This document shows positions 16,666 to 24,651 of a stretch of 64,000 nt of DNA, one piece after another (the stretch's first letter is position 1; each line of letters starts with the position of its first letter). The stretch comes from Variovorax sp. CF313 (GTDB lineage Bacteria; Pseudomonadota; Gammaproteobacteria; Burkholderiales; Burkholderiaceae_C). The translations under genes were made by a program, and so were the position numbers. The notes beneath the pieces were generated by a model. It made no database searches. It saw only the letters and a program-made list of their open reading frames with translations, and was not told where the DNA came from. The DNA lies in NCBI RefSeq assembly GCF_000282635.1, contig NZ_AKIW01000042.1, forward strand, positions 1 to 64,000, read 5' to 3'.

Positions 16666-17226
16666 ATGCTGTGCATCGACGACCTGAGCGAGCTCGACCT
16701 GCACTACGCGCCGGTCGAGTACCTGGTGCGCGAGGCGGCGCAGCAGTGGGAGCGCGACGAAGCGATGGGGCTGCGCCGGGCGGTGTTCTGCATCGAGCAG
16801 GGCATCTTCGTGCGCGACGACCGCGATGCCATCGACGACCACGCGCAACTGCTGGTGGCGATGTCCTGCGCGGCGGGCATGCCGGAGCAGGTGGTGGGCA
16901 CGGTGCGCATCCACCGCGGGGAGGCAGATGGCGAATGGTGGGGCTCACGCCTTGCCGTGCATCCCGCGTTCCGCAGCCAGGGCCACCTGGGCGTGACGCT
17001 GATCCGCCTGGCGGTTTCGCGCGCCAACGCGCTTGGCTGCAAGCGCTTCTTCGCGCAGGTGCAGATGCAGAACGTGCCGCTCTTTCGCAAGCTGGGCTGG
17101 CAACTGCTCGAAGAAACCGGCGTGCACGGCCGCCCGCATGCACGCATGCAGGCCGAGCTCGGCTGGTACCCGCCCTGCCACGACCCCGTGAGCGGTTTCG
17201 TCACGCGCTCCAAGGTGCTGCCATGA
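16666..17226 (+). CDS. MSMEG_0567/Sll0786-family GNAT N-acetyltransferase
   Basis: A 186-residue GNAT-fold protein starting three bases after the radical SAM stop. The acetyl-CoA region reads WGSRLAVHPAFRSQGHLGVTL, followed by FFAQVQMQNVPLFRKLGW, the usual beta5-alpha4 segment. The FCIEQGIFVRDDRDAIDDHA stretch is characteristic of the Sll0786-like group. The acetyl acceptor is unknown. The stop overlaps the next start by four bases (ATGA), which indicates tight translational coupling inside the Nit1C operon. Confidence 0.9.
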   Translation: MLCIDDLSELDLHYAPVEYLVREAAQQWERDEAMGLRRAVFCIEQGIFVRDDRDAIDDHAQLLVAMSCAAGMPEQVVGTVRIHRGEADGEWWGSRLAVHPAFRSQGHLGVTLIRLAVSRANALGCKRFFAQVQMQNVPLFRKLGWQLLEETGVHGRPHARMQAELGWYPPCHDPVSGFVTRSKVLP

Positions 17227-18233
17227 CCGACAACGTCCACGAAATCGCCGAAGCCCTTCGCGCCACGCGCGGCTTCGCCCACAAGCGCGACATCAGCGAT
17301 GTGGTCTCCGCCCTCGGTCGGGCGCTTCCGGGCGGCCACGCGGCGCTCGCGCAGGCCGTGCCCATCGGCGACGACTGCGCCGCCATTCCCGACGGTCACG
17401 GCGGCTACCTGCTGTTCGCCATCGAGGGGCTGGTCGAGGACTTCATCGTGCGCATGCCGTGGTTCGCGGGCTACTGCGGTGTGATGGTCAACGTGAGCGA
17501 CATCTACGCCATGGGCGGTCGGCCGACCGCCGTGGTCGATGCACTGTGGAGCACCGGCATGAGCCCTGCGGACGATGTTCTGCGCGGGCTGGCCGAGGCG
17601 GCTGTGCGCTACGGCGTGCCCATCGTCGGCGGCCACAGCAACAACCGCAGCGAGCGGCCGCAGCTCGCGGTCGCGATCCTCGGCCATGCGCGCAGTCTGC
17701 TCAGCAGCTTCGATGCGAAGCCCGGCGACCTGCTCGTGATGGCGGCCGACCTGCGCGGCGCCTACGAGGAGCCCTTTCCCTACTGGAACGCATCGACCGC
17801 CGCGCCCGCCGCGCGCCTGCGCGCCGACCTCGAAGTGCTGCCCGCGCTGGCCGAAGAAGGCCTGTGCCGTGCAGCCAAGGACATCAGCATGGCGGGCGCG
17901 GTGGGCACGGCCATGATGCTGCTGGAGTGCTCGGGCGTGGGCGCGCGCATCGAGCTCGACGCACTGCCCAGGCCCGCGGGCGTGCCGCTGATGCGCTGGC
18001 TGTCCTCGTTTCCGAGCTACGGCTTCGTGCTGAGCGTCGCGCCTGCGCAGGCGGGCCCGGTACTGGCGCGCTTCGCCGCGCGCGACATCGCCTGCGGCGT
18101 GATCGGCGAGGTCGACGCCACGCGGCAGGTGCACCTGCGTGCCGGTGGAGAAGAAGCCCTGCTGTGGGACTTCGGCAGCGACGCCTTCATCCAGCCACCC
18201 GCCATTCGACTGGAGGCCGCCGCATGCCGGTGA
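17223..18233 (+). CDS. Sll0787-family PurM/AIR-synthase-like protein
   Basis: A 336-residue protein of the AIR synthase/selenophosphate synthetase superfamily. Nucleotide-binding features: VPIGDDCAAIPDGHGGYLLF near residue 46, CGVMVNVSDIYAMGGRPTA near residue 86 and VPIVGGHSNN near residue 138, then AAKDISMAGAVGTAMMLLE near residue 217. Such proteins phosphorylate or activate a carbonyl or amide substrate using ATP. It is a constant part of Nit1C clusters, where it could activate the product made by the nitrilase; the real substrate is unknown. It overlaps both neighbours by four and ten bases. Confidence 0.9.
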   Translation: MTDNVHEIAEALRATRGFAHKRDISDVVSALGRALPGGHAALAQAVPIGDDCAAIPDGHGGYLLFAIEGLVEDFIVRMPWFAGYCGVMVNVSDIYAMGGRPTAVVDALWSTGMSPADDVLRGLAEAAVRYGVPIVGGHSNNRSERPQLAVAILGHARSLLSSFDAKPGDLLVMAADLRGAYEEPFPYWNASTAAPAARLRADLEVLPALAEEGLCRAAKDISMAGAVGTAMMLLECSGVGARIELDALPRPAGVPLMRWLSSFPSYGFVLSVAPAQAGPVLARFAARDIACGVIGEVDATRQVHLRAGGEEALLWDFGSDAFIQPPAIRLEAAACR

Positions 18234-18508
18234 CGCACTTCCGCGTGCGCTGGCCCGACGCCAGCGAGACCCGCTGCTACTCGCCCTCCAGCGTGGTGCG
18301 CGAACACCTCGTGCCCGGCGAGCCCTATGCCCTCGGCGAGTTCATGCAGCACGCGCGCGAGGCATTGGGCCTCGCCAGCGAGCGCGTGCGCGCGAAGTAC
18401 GGCTTCGCGTGCTCGCAGGCGATGGACCAGCTCGCGGAGATCGAACACATCGCTGAGCGCTTCGCGGAAACCGCCGGCGCGCAGGTCACCGTCGTCGCCT
18501 TCGACTGA
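18224..18508 (+). CDS. MSMEG_0570-family nitrogen-starvation protein
   Basis: A 94-residue protein with the pattern VRWPDASETRCYSPSSVV, followed by YALGEFMQHAREALGLAS and FACSQAMDQLAEIE. This matches the small MSMEG_0570 family found only in Nit1C-type clusters. The PS-VV-E segment and the CSQA motif are the most conserved parts; no catalytic motif is apparent. The start overlaps the preceding gene by ten bases. Confidence 0.87.
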   Translation: MPVTHFRVRWPDASETRCYSPSSVVREHLVPGEPYALGEFMQHAREALGLASERVRAKYGFACSQAMDQLAEIEHIAERFAETAGAQVTVVAFD

Positions 18509-18540
18509 CGACCCCATCCCCAGAGAGAAAGAAGCACCCC

Positions 18541-19839
18541 ATGTCACACCCCTACAGCGGACGCAGCCACTACAGCGTCGTCATCGTCGGCGGCGGCCAG
18601 GCCGGCCTGTCGCTGAGCCACTGCCTGCAGCAGCGCGGCATCGACCACCTCGTGATCGAGAAGCGCAGCCTGGTGCACACCTGGCGCACGCAGCGCTGGG
18701 ACTCGTTCTGCCTCGTCACGCCCAACTGGCAGTGCCAGCTGCCGGGATGGAGCTACCTCGGCAGCGATCCGCACGGCTTCATGGTCAAGGACCAGATCAA
18801 CGAATGGCTCGCAGGCTTCGTCGATCATGTGAAGGCACCGGCCATCGAGGGCGTGACGGTCGAGCGCGTCTCGCGCGATGGAGAACGCGAGCGCTTCAAC
18901 GTGCAGACCGACGCCGGCCTCTACACCGCCGACCAGGTGGTCGTGGCCTCGGGCGGCTACCACCGCCCCATCGTGCCGCGCCTCGCCGAGAAGCTGCCTG
19001 CGGGTGTGGCGCAGTTCCACTCGGCGCAGTACCGCAACCCGGCGCAGCTGCCCGAGGGCGCGGTGCTGGTGGTGGGCTGCGGCCAGTCGGGCGCGCAGAT
19101 TGCCGAAGACCTGCACCTGGCCGGCCGCAAGGTTCACCTGGCCACAGGCCACGCGCCGCGCTGCGCGCGCTTCTACCGCGGCCGCGAGGTGGTCGACTGG
19201 CTCGCCGACATGAAGTACTACGAGATGCCCGTCACCGAGCATCCGCTGCGCGAAGGCGTGCGCGACAACACCAACCACTACGTGACCGGCCGCGACGGCG
19301 GGCGCGACATCGACCTGCGGCGCTTTGCGCTCGAAGGCATGGAGCTGTATGGGGTGCTGAGCGGCTTCGACAGCGGAAACTTCGAGCTGCAGCCCAACCT
19401 GCGCGACAACCTCGATGCGGCGGACGACACCTACAACCGCATCAACGCGTCGATCGACAAACACATTGCGGCGAAGGGCATCGAGGCGCCACCGCCTTCG
19501 GTCTACACGCCCGTGTGGGAGCCGACGCAAGAACGCACGCGGCTCGACCTTGCGGCGGCGGGCATCGGCAGCGTCGTATGGTGCATCGGCTTCTCGCCGG
19601 ACTTCGCGTGGGTCGATGCGCCGGTGTTCAACGGGCGCGGTGCGCCGGTGCACCTGCGCGGGGTGACGAACGAACCGGGCCTGTACTTCCTGGGCCTGCC
19701 GTGGCTGCACACTTGGGGGTCGGGGCGCTTCTCGGGCGTAGCCGGTGATGCGGCGTTCCTCGCGGAAACCATCGAAAATAGAAGATCGAAACTGCGCGAG
19801 GCCCATGCCGCAGCGGCACGAACACTTCATGCCGCCTAG
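18541..19839 (+). CDS. MSMEG_0569-family flavin-dependent oxidoreductase
   Basis: A 432-residue flavoprotein resembling flavin monooxygenases. The FAD motif is [20 protein letters not shown] near residue 14, a second dinucleotide motif [20 protein letters not shown] lies near residue 175, and [19 protein letters not shown] lies near residue 50. It ends the Nit1C cluster, and its presence suggests an oxidative step acting with the nitrilase and radical SAM enzymes, perhaps in cyanide or nitrile processing. A GAGAGAAAG ribosome-site region precedes the ATG. The next gene is convergent 24 bp away. Confidence 0.92.
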   Translation: MSHPYSGRSHYSVVIVGGGQAGLSLSHCLQQRGIDHLVIEKRSLVHTWRTQRWDSFCLVTPNWQCQLPGWSYLGSDPHGFMVKDQINEWLAGFVDHVKAPAIEGVTVERVSRDGERERFNVQTDAGLYTADQVVVASGGYHRPIVPRLAEKLPAGVAQFHSAQYRNPAQLPEGAVLVVGCGQSGAQIAEDLHLAGRKVHLATGHAPRCARFYRGREVVDWLADMKYYEMPVTEHPLREGVRDNTNHYVTGRDGGRDIDLRRFALEGMELYGVLSGFDSGNFELQPNLRDNLDAADDTYNRINASIDKHIAAKGIEAPPPSVYTPVWEPTQERTRLDLAAAGIGSVVWCIGFSPDFAWVDAPVFNGRGAPVHLRGVTNEPGLYFLGLPWLHTWGSGRFSGVAGDAAFLAETIENRRSKLREAHAAAARTLHAA

Positions 19840-19863
19840 TGATCGAACATGCGCCGATGGTGT

Positions 19864-20391
19864 TCAGCGCTTGAAGAACATTGTCCTTCGCGCATTGCGA
19901 AATGCCGGTCGAACGCGTGAGCTCCATGCCGTTGCGCGCACCGCCAGCCATGCCGGGCTGTCGAGTGCGTCCGGGCTTTCGAGGTCGTAGCAGGCGTAGT
20001 ACCGGGGAGAGCCGAAAGCAACGACGTAGCGCGAGGCCCGCACCGTTCCCTTGACCGCGGCCAGCCCGGGCAGATGCTCCTGCGCATACCAGGCGTTGAG
20101 TTCTTCCTCGAATTCCGGAAGTACGTCTGTCTCCACAACGTAGTGGAACGGGGCGGCCCGGCCTTGCGAAGCGCCCGCTATCTCCTGTGTGCAGACAAGG
20201 CGATGCCACCCGGAGCCGCCGCGCGGGAGTGCGTCGATCGGCAATGCGTCGCCCGGCAGGTAGAGGTAGATCGCGCCGTCGTCCACGGCCTGCCAGGGCC
20301 GGGCTTCCGGATGGAGCCGATGAAGTTCGGCCATGAGCAATTCGTTGGATGCAGCAGGTGCGTCCAGCTTGAGCAGCCAAAGGTCTTGCAT
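19864..20391 (-). CDS. Hypothetical protein, predicted dimeric alpha-beta barrel
   Basis: A 175-residue protein without signal peptide. The second half, FEEELNAWYAQEHLPGLAAV then GTVRASRYV, has the shape of EthD/ABM-type ferredoxin-like barrels, where a W-Y--EH--- segment lines the pocket. Such domains often serve as small decarboxylases, lactone-processing enzymes or monooxygenases in aromatic breakdown. It closes the LysR-governed operon 13 bp after the carboxymuconolactone-decarboxylase-like gene. Function is not identified. Confidence 0.7.
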   Translation of the reverse strand: MQDLWLLKLDAPAASNELLMAELHRLHPEARPWQAVDDGAIYLYLPGDALPIDALPRGGSGWHRLVCTQEIAGASQGRAAPFHYVVETDVLPEFEEELNAWYAQEHLPGLAAVKGTVRASRYVVAFGSPRYYACYDLESPDALDSPAWLAVRATAWSSRVRPAFRNARRTMFFKR

Positions 20392-20404
20392 CGCTCGTTT
20401 CGTT

Positions 20405-20932
20405 TCAGTGCGCGACGTTCAGTGCCACGAGCAGCCGTGACACCATGTTGTAGGCCGCCACCGTCGCCACGAGCTCCACGACGCCCCTGGCATCGAAGTG
20501 CTGCTGCACCTGCGTCATGAGGGCCTGCGGCACGACGATCTGCCGGGTCATGGTGTCGGTGAGTTCCAGCACCAGGCGTTCCATCGGCGTGAAGACGTCC
20601 GGCAATGCCTCGTCGCGAACGGCCGCGATCTTCTCGCTGCCGACGCCGGCCTTCTGTGCGTGGGGCACATGCGCGTCGAACTCGAAGCTCGCGCCGTTGA
20701 GTACGGCGACGCGAAGAATGATCAGTTCGCGCAGATCCGCCGGCACGCCGGTCTGGTTGCGCACGGCCGTGAGCAGGCGCTCCCAGCCCGAAGCGATCGG
20801 GCCGCTGTTGAGCAGCACCTGGTAGAGCAGGGAGACGCGACCGCGCTCCGCCATGATGCGGGACTCGACCTCGGCCAGTTCGGGCACCGTGCCGGGTTGC
20901 ACCAAAGGCACGCGGATGTGGGAGATGGTCAT
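20405..20932 (-). CDS. Carboxymuconolactone decarboxylase-family protein (AhpD-like)
   Basis: A 175-residue all-helical protein with the CMD pattern LRELIILRVAVLNGASFEFD followed by AHVPHAQKAGV. The redox CxxC found in AhpD-like members is absent; the helix carries EFDAH instead, as in decarboxylase-like members. It probably acts on a lactone or dicarboxylate intermediate. Start at 20932 (MTISHIRVP) overlaps the stop of the Bug gene by four bases, whereas an upstream in-frame ATG at 20974 would lie within it. Confidence 0.85.
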   Translation of the reverse strand: MTISHIRVPLVQPGTVPELAEVESRIMAERGRVSLLYQVLLNSGPIASGWERLLTAVRNQTGVPADLRELIILRVAVLNGASFEFDAHVPHAQKAGVGSEKIAAVRDEALPDVFTPMERLVLELTDTMTRQIVVPQALMTQVQQHFDARGVVELVATVAAYNMVSRLLVALNVAH

Positions 20933-21888
20933 TGATCGATCCTGATGTTCTTGTCTTGGATCAGCTTGGCCCATTTGTCGGTGTCGTGCTTCAGCAGCGC
21001 GGCCAGCGCCTGGGGCGTCGATGGCGCGGGCTCGGTGCCCGCCTTGAGCAGCTTCTCCCGCACCTGCGGATCGGCCAGCGTGTTGCGCACGGCCTTGTTG
21101 AGTGCGTCGACAACGGCCGCAGGCGTTTTGGCAGGCGCGAACATGGCGTACCAGTTGTTCGTGTCCACGCCCTTGATGCCTTGCTCCTCCAGGGTCTTGA
21201 CGTCCGGCAACGACGGCAGGCGCTTGGGCGACGCCACGCCAAGTGCCTTGAGACGTCCGCCCTGCACGTAGTTGAGCAGCCCCGGCACATCACCGAAGAA
21301 GCCGCGCACCTGCCCGCCCATCAGGTCGGTGATGGCGAGGGCTCCGCCTTTGTAGGGAACGTGCAGGAGCTTGGCACCAGTGGCGTCCTTCAACTGCTCG
21401 ATGGCCAGGTGCGGAATGCTTCCGATGCCGGACGACGCGATGGCGGTGGGGTTGGGGCGGCTTTTCGTGGCCGCCACGAACTCGGCGGCATCCTTCGAAG
21501 GTTCGTCCTGATTCGCGACCAGCAGTTCGACGTTGTTGACGACCACGGCAACGGGCGCGAAATCGCGTTGCATGTCATAGGGCAAGCTCTTGTAGAGCGC
21601 AGGGTTGATGGCGGCGGCGCCCACGCTGGTCAGCCAGACCGTGTTGCCGTCCGGCGGGGAGCGCACCACGCTCACAGCGCCGATCGCTCCGTTCGCGCCC
21701 GGCTTGTTTTCGACGATGACCGTGCGCCCCAGCTCCTTGCCCAGCCGTTCCGCCATGATTCGTGCGACCAGTTCGACCGGGCCTCCCGGCGCGAAGGTGA
21801 CGACGATGCGCATGACTTGCGTTTGAGCAACTGCGTTGGTTGCGATGGAAAGGCCGAGCGCGGCGGCGAGAAGAAATTGCTTGATCAC
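20929..21888 (-). CDS. Bug-family tripartite tricarboxylate transporter substrate-binding protein
   Basis: A 319-residue periplasmic protein. The signal peptide is MIKQFLLAAALGLSIATNAVA with cleavage before QTQV. The mature Bug (TctC) signature follows: VTFAPGGPVELVARIMAERL, IVENKPGANGAIGA and LLHVPYKGGALAITDLMGG. These proteins bind carboxylates and related small molecules and are very numerous in Bordetella and Comamonadaceae. No TctA/TctB membrane partner is present in the window. It presumably captures the substrate for the neighbouring catabolic enzymes. Confidence 0.92.
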   Translation of the reverse strand: MIKQFLLAAALGLSIATNAVAQTQVMRIVVTFAPGGPVELVARIMAERLGKELGRTVIVENKPGANGAIGAVSVVRSPPDGNTVWLTSVGAAAINPALYKSLPYDMQRDFAPVAVVVNNVELLVANQDEPSKDAAEFVAATKSRPNPTAIASSGIGSIPHLAIEQLKDATGAKLLHVPYKGGALAITDLMGGQVRGFFGDVPGLLNYVQGGRLKALGVASPKRLPSLPDVKTLEEQGIKGVDTNNWYAMFAPAKTPAAVVDALNKAVRNTLADPQVREKLLKAGTEPAPSTPQALAALLKHDTDKWAKLIQDKNIRIDQ

Positions 21889-21925
21889 GAGTTTTGTCTC
21901 CGTCAGGGGAATTGTTGGAATGCGT

Positions 21926-22726
21926 TCAATCGCAACGTGCTGTCATGCCGCCATCCACGACCAGCTCCGTGCCGGTAATGAAGCGTGCCTCGTCGCTGGC
22001 CAGGAACAGCACGGCGCTCGCGGTGTCGCGGCCGTCGCCCATGAAGCCGAGCGGGATGCGTTTCTGGCGTTGGGCGAGCAGCGCCTCGACGTCGCCGCCT
22101 GCGCGCTGCCTGGCCAGCCGCGTCTCGACCATCGGTGTGTGCAACTGCCCCGGCACCACGCTGTTGACCCGCACGCCCTTCGCGGCGTGTTGAACGGCAA
22201 TGACGCGCGACATTTGAATGACGCCCGCCTTGGTCGCCGCATAGGCCACTTGCGCGCTGCCGGTCCAGCGCATGCCCGAGGTCGACGAGATGTTGACGAT
22301 GGAGCCCGCGCCCTTGGCCAGGAGTGTGGGAAGCACGTGCTTGCAGGTCAGGAACACGCTCTTGAGGTTGATGTCGATCTGCGAATCCCATGCGTCTTCG
22401 GCAAGTTCCACCGGCCCTCCGGCGGCGGAGCCACCGACGTTGTTGACCAGGATGTCGATCGTTCCGTAGGTCTGCAGGCAAGCCGCCGCCATGGCAGCGA
22501 CGCTGTCGCTGCTGGTCACGTCGCAGACCCAGGGCGTGATCGAGGCGCGTGCAGCGCCGGCAAGCTCCAGGGTTTCGTCAAGCCGCGCACGATCGCGGTC
22601 GACCGCCAGCACCCTGGCGCCTTCTTCCGCCAGCCGCACTGCAATGGCGCGGCCGTTTCCCCAGCCGGCACCGACACATCCGGCGCCGGTCACGATGGCC
22701 ACCTTGTTCGCAAATCGCAAGCTCAT
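21926..22726 (-). CDS. Short-chain dehydrogenase/reductase (SDR)
   Basis: A 266-residue SDR. Cofactor motif VTGAGCVGAGWGNGRAIA near residue 12 is an extended version of TGxxxGxG, with AVDRDR after strand 2 favouring NAD(H). NNVGG lies near residue 90, NISSTSG near residue 142 with the active serine, and YAATK near residue 158. It lies between the amidohydrolase (four-base overlap of start and stop) and the Bug protein gene, so it is in the same transcript and pathway. The start at 22726 is fixed by that overlap. Confidence 0.9.
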   Translation of the reverse strand: MSLRFANKVAIVTGAGCVGAGWGNGRAIAVRLAEEGARVLAVDRDRARLDETLELAGAARASITPWVCDVTSSDSVAAMAAACLQTYGTIDILVNNVGGSAAGGPVELAEDAWDSQIDINLKSVFLTCKHVLPTLLAKGAGSIVNISSTSGMRWTGSAQVAYAATKAGVIQMSRVIAVQHAAKGVRVNSVVPGQLHTPMVETRLARQRAGGDVEALLAQRQKRIPLGFMGDGRDTASAVLFLASDEARFITGTELVVDGGMTARCD

Positions 22727-23562
22727 TGGTTGTCTCCAAATTGATAAAGTCGTTGGGGGTTGTGCATGAGCAACGCTTCGCGCACGGCTTGGCTCGGTGC
22801 GATCTCGGCGATGAGATCGACCAGTTGCCACTCGTCCGGAATGGGCCCTCCGTGGTTGGGGTGGGGCCAGTCGTTGCCCCACAGCACGCGGTTGCCGAAT
22901 TCCGCGACCAATGTCCTGGCGAAGGCTTGAGCGTCTGCGTAAGGAGGCCCCAGGCGCGTGATGCGGTCCATGCCGCTGACCTTCACCCAGAAGCGCTCGT
23001 CGGCCATCAGCATCAGCAGCGCCTGGAAGTCCGGCTGGTTCAGGCCGAGGGCCGCGTCGATCCGGCCGATATGGTCGATCACCACGGGTGTCGGGGAGCG
23101 TCGCAGCGCCGGCGCCAGATCGGTCAGCAGGGCAGGGTCACCATGTATCTGCAGGTGCCAGCCCAGCGGCGCGATGCGCGCGGCCAGTGCAAGGACGTCT
23201 TCGATCGGCGTATGCCGTCCCAGATGTCCCATGAAGTTGAAGCGAACGCCCCGGAAACCGGCTGCGTGGAGGCGTTGAAGTTCGGCATCGTGGACGTCCG
23301 TTGGCAGCAGGGCAATGCCACGATAGTCGCTAGGACGTGATGTGACGGCGTCTTCTGTCGCACTGTTGTCGAAGCCGTGACAGCTCGACTGGACCACCAC
23401 GCAGCGCGTCAGGCCCAGGCTGTCGTTCAGCGCGTATAGGGCTTCCTTGGGCGCATCTTCCTGGGGAACGAAGGTGGCCCCGGGTGCATATGGAAAGCGT
23501 GATCGAGGGCCGAAGACATGGCAATGTGCATTGCATGCCCAGGATGGAAGAGTCAATGTCAT
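22723..23562 (-). CDS. Amidohydrolase-2 family protein (PDC hydrolase/LigI-like)
   Basis: A 279-residue TIM-barrel metal hydrolase. The metal-binding histidines appear in ACNAHCHVFGP at residues 13 and 15. HLQIHGD and VVIDHIGRIDA follow near the middle, and the catalytic aspartate is in LWGNDWPHPNHGGPIPDE near residue 245. The pattern AGFRGVRFNFMGHLG is shared with 2-pyrone-4,6-dicarboxylate lactonases and related lactone hydrolases. It is the first gene of the LysR-divergent operon and probably opens a lactone ring in an aromatic or furan acid pathway; the exact lactone is unknown. Confidence 0.87.
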   Translation of the reverse strand: MTLTLPSWACNAHCHVFGPRSRFPYAPGATFVPQEDAPKEALYALNDSLGLTRCVVVQSSCHGFDNSATEDAVTSRPSDYRGIALLPTDVHDAELQRLHAAGFRGVRFNFMGHLGRHTPIEDVLALAARIAPLGWHLQIHGDPALLTDLAPALRRSPTPVVIDHIGRIDAALGLNQPDFQALLMLMADERFWVKVSGMDRITRLGPPYADAQAFARTLVAEFGNRVLWGNDWPHPNHGGPIPDEWQLVDLIAEIAPSQAVREALLMHNPQRLYQFGDNQ

Positions 23563-23608
23563 GCCGCGAGTGTTGCAACCCGCGGATATCGGTGATAGGT
23601 ATGCGTGT

Positions 23609-23622
23609 CTATATCAGCTATG
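23609..23622. promoter_or_regulatory. LysR operator candidate, copy 1
   Basis: The 14-mer CTATATCAGCTATG lies 11 bp before the lysR start codon, in the 70-bp divergent spacer. Its exact reverse complement recurs at 24590-24603 ahead of the neighbouring hydrolase gene. The core ATATCAGCTAT is a partial palindrome (ATA-N5-TAT), as expected of a LysR box. Confidence 0.6.
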
Positions 23623-23632
23623 CTCATCCGCT

Positions 23633-24517
23633 ATGGAATTGCGGCAGCTTCTCTACTTAGTCACGGTGGTCGACGCCGGGAGTCTCAGCCGAGGTGCTGT
23701 GGTACTCGATCTCGCCCAGCCCAGTCTGAGCAGACAGATCGCACTTCTCGAGGCCGACCTCGGACAACGGCTGCTCGTGCGAACGGGGCGTGGCGTGGTG
23801 CCGACCGAGGCGGGGGAGGCCTTGCTCATTCATGCTCGCGCGATGCTCGACATTTCCCGGCAAGCCCGTGACGAGTTGCGCGACATGGATGAAAGCCCTG
23901 CCGGCCGGATCATCGTCGGCATGCCGCCCCGCGTGGCGTTGGGGCTGAGTACGTCGCTTGTCCAGCGATTCAGAGAGAGGTTCCCGCGCGCAGTGATCAC
24001 GGTGCTCGAAGGACTGAGCGTGGCACTGCGCGAGTCGTTGATTGCGGGAAGGCTGGATCTTGCGCTTCTGTTCGACCCCGCGGCCTCACCCCAGTTGACG
24101 TTCCAGCCGCTGATGCGAGAGAAGCTGCTGCTGGTCGCACCGCCCGCCAGCAGATTGCCGGCCAAAGTAGGCCTGGCCGCATTGGCGAACTACCCGATGG
24201 TGCTGCCGAGCGCTCCGAATGCGATTCGCCATTTGCTTGACTCCGTGTTGAATCCGCGTCGAATCCAGTTGCAGGTTCTTGCGGAAGTCGGTGCCGTCCA
24301 GACCGTGCTCGCATTGGTCGCTACGGGTGTTGGATGCACGATCCTTCCGGAAAGCGCACTCCGGGCGAGCGGCAACGAGAAGCTGCAGCGCGCGCCCATC
24401 GGTCCGCCGACGATCTGGAATGCGTTGATGCTGGCGACGCCGGTGGCGCGTCCCGCAACGCGCCTGACACGGGGAACCGCACAGCTCTTGCAGGAACTGG
24501 ATTTCCGGCAGCGCTAG
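23633..24517 (+). CDS. LysR-family transcriptional regulator
   Basis: A 294-residue LTTR. The N-terminal helix-turn-helix reads MELRQLLYLVTVVDAGSLSR, then DLAQPSLSRQIALLEADLGQ. The effector domain includes GRIIVGMPPRVA and a RESLIAGRLDLALLF strand, with VATGVGCTILPESAL near the end. The LTTR start MELRQL at 23633 is strongly conserved; in-frame sequence further upstream overlaps the divergent operator. It probably activates the divergent amidohydrolase operon and the following hydrolase gene on binding a pathway intermediate. Confidence 0.92.
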   Translation: MELRQLLYLVTVVDAGSLSRGAVVLDLAQPSLSRQIALLEADLGQRLLVRTGRGVVPTEAGEALLIHARAMLDISRQARDELRDMDESPAGRIIVGMPPRVALGLSTSLVQRFRERFPRAVITVLEGLSVALRESLIAGRLDLALLFDPAASPQLTFQPLMREKLLLVAPPASRLPAKVGLAALANYPMVLPSAPNAIRHLLDSVLNPRRIQLQVLAEVGAVQTVLALVATGVGCTILPESALRASGNEKLQRAPIGPPTIWNALMLATPVARPATRLTRGTAQLLQELDFRQR

Positions 24518-24589
24518 CCGGGTCGGACCTGCGGCCGTAGGTACAAGTCGCTCGCGATCTCGAATGCGAGCACAGGCATAGCTGGCAGA

Positions 24590-24603
24590 CATAGCTGATA
24601 TAG
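24590..24603. promoter_or_regulatory. LysR operator candidate, copy 2
   Basis: CATAGCTGATATAG is the exact reverse complement of the element at 23609-23622. A half-site-like GCATAGCTGG at 24577-24586 lies beside it, giving a direct repeat of CATAGCTG. It lies 48 bp upstream of the hydrolase start, a usual distance for an LTTR activator site, so the hydrolase gene is likely in the same regulon. Confidence 0.6.
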
Positions 24604-24651
24604 GAGCGACCAGCTTACGAATGCTGGTATCGCCACGGAGACTCCGGCACC

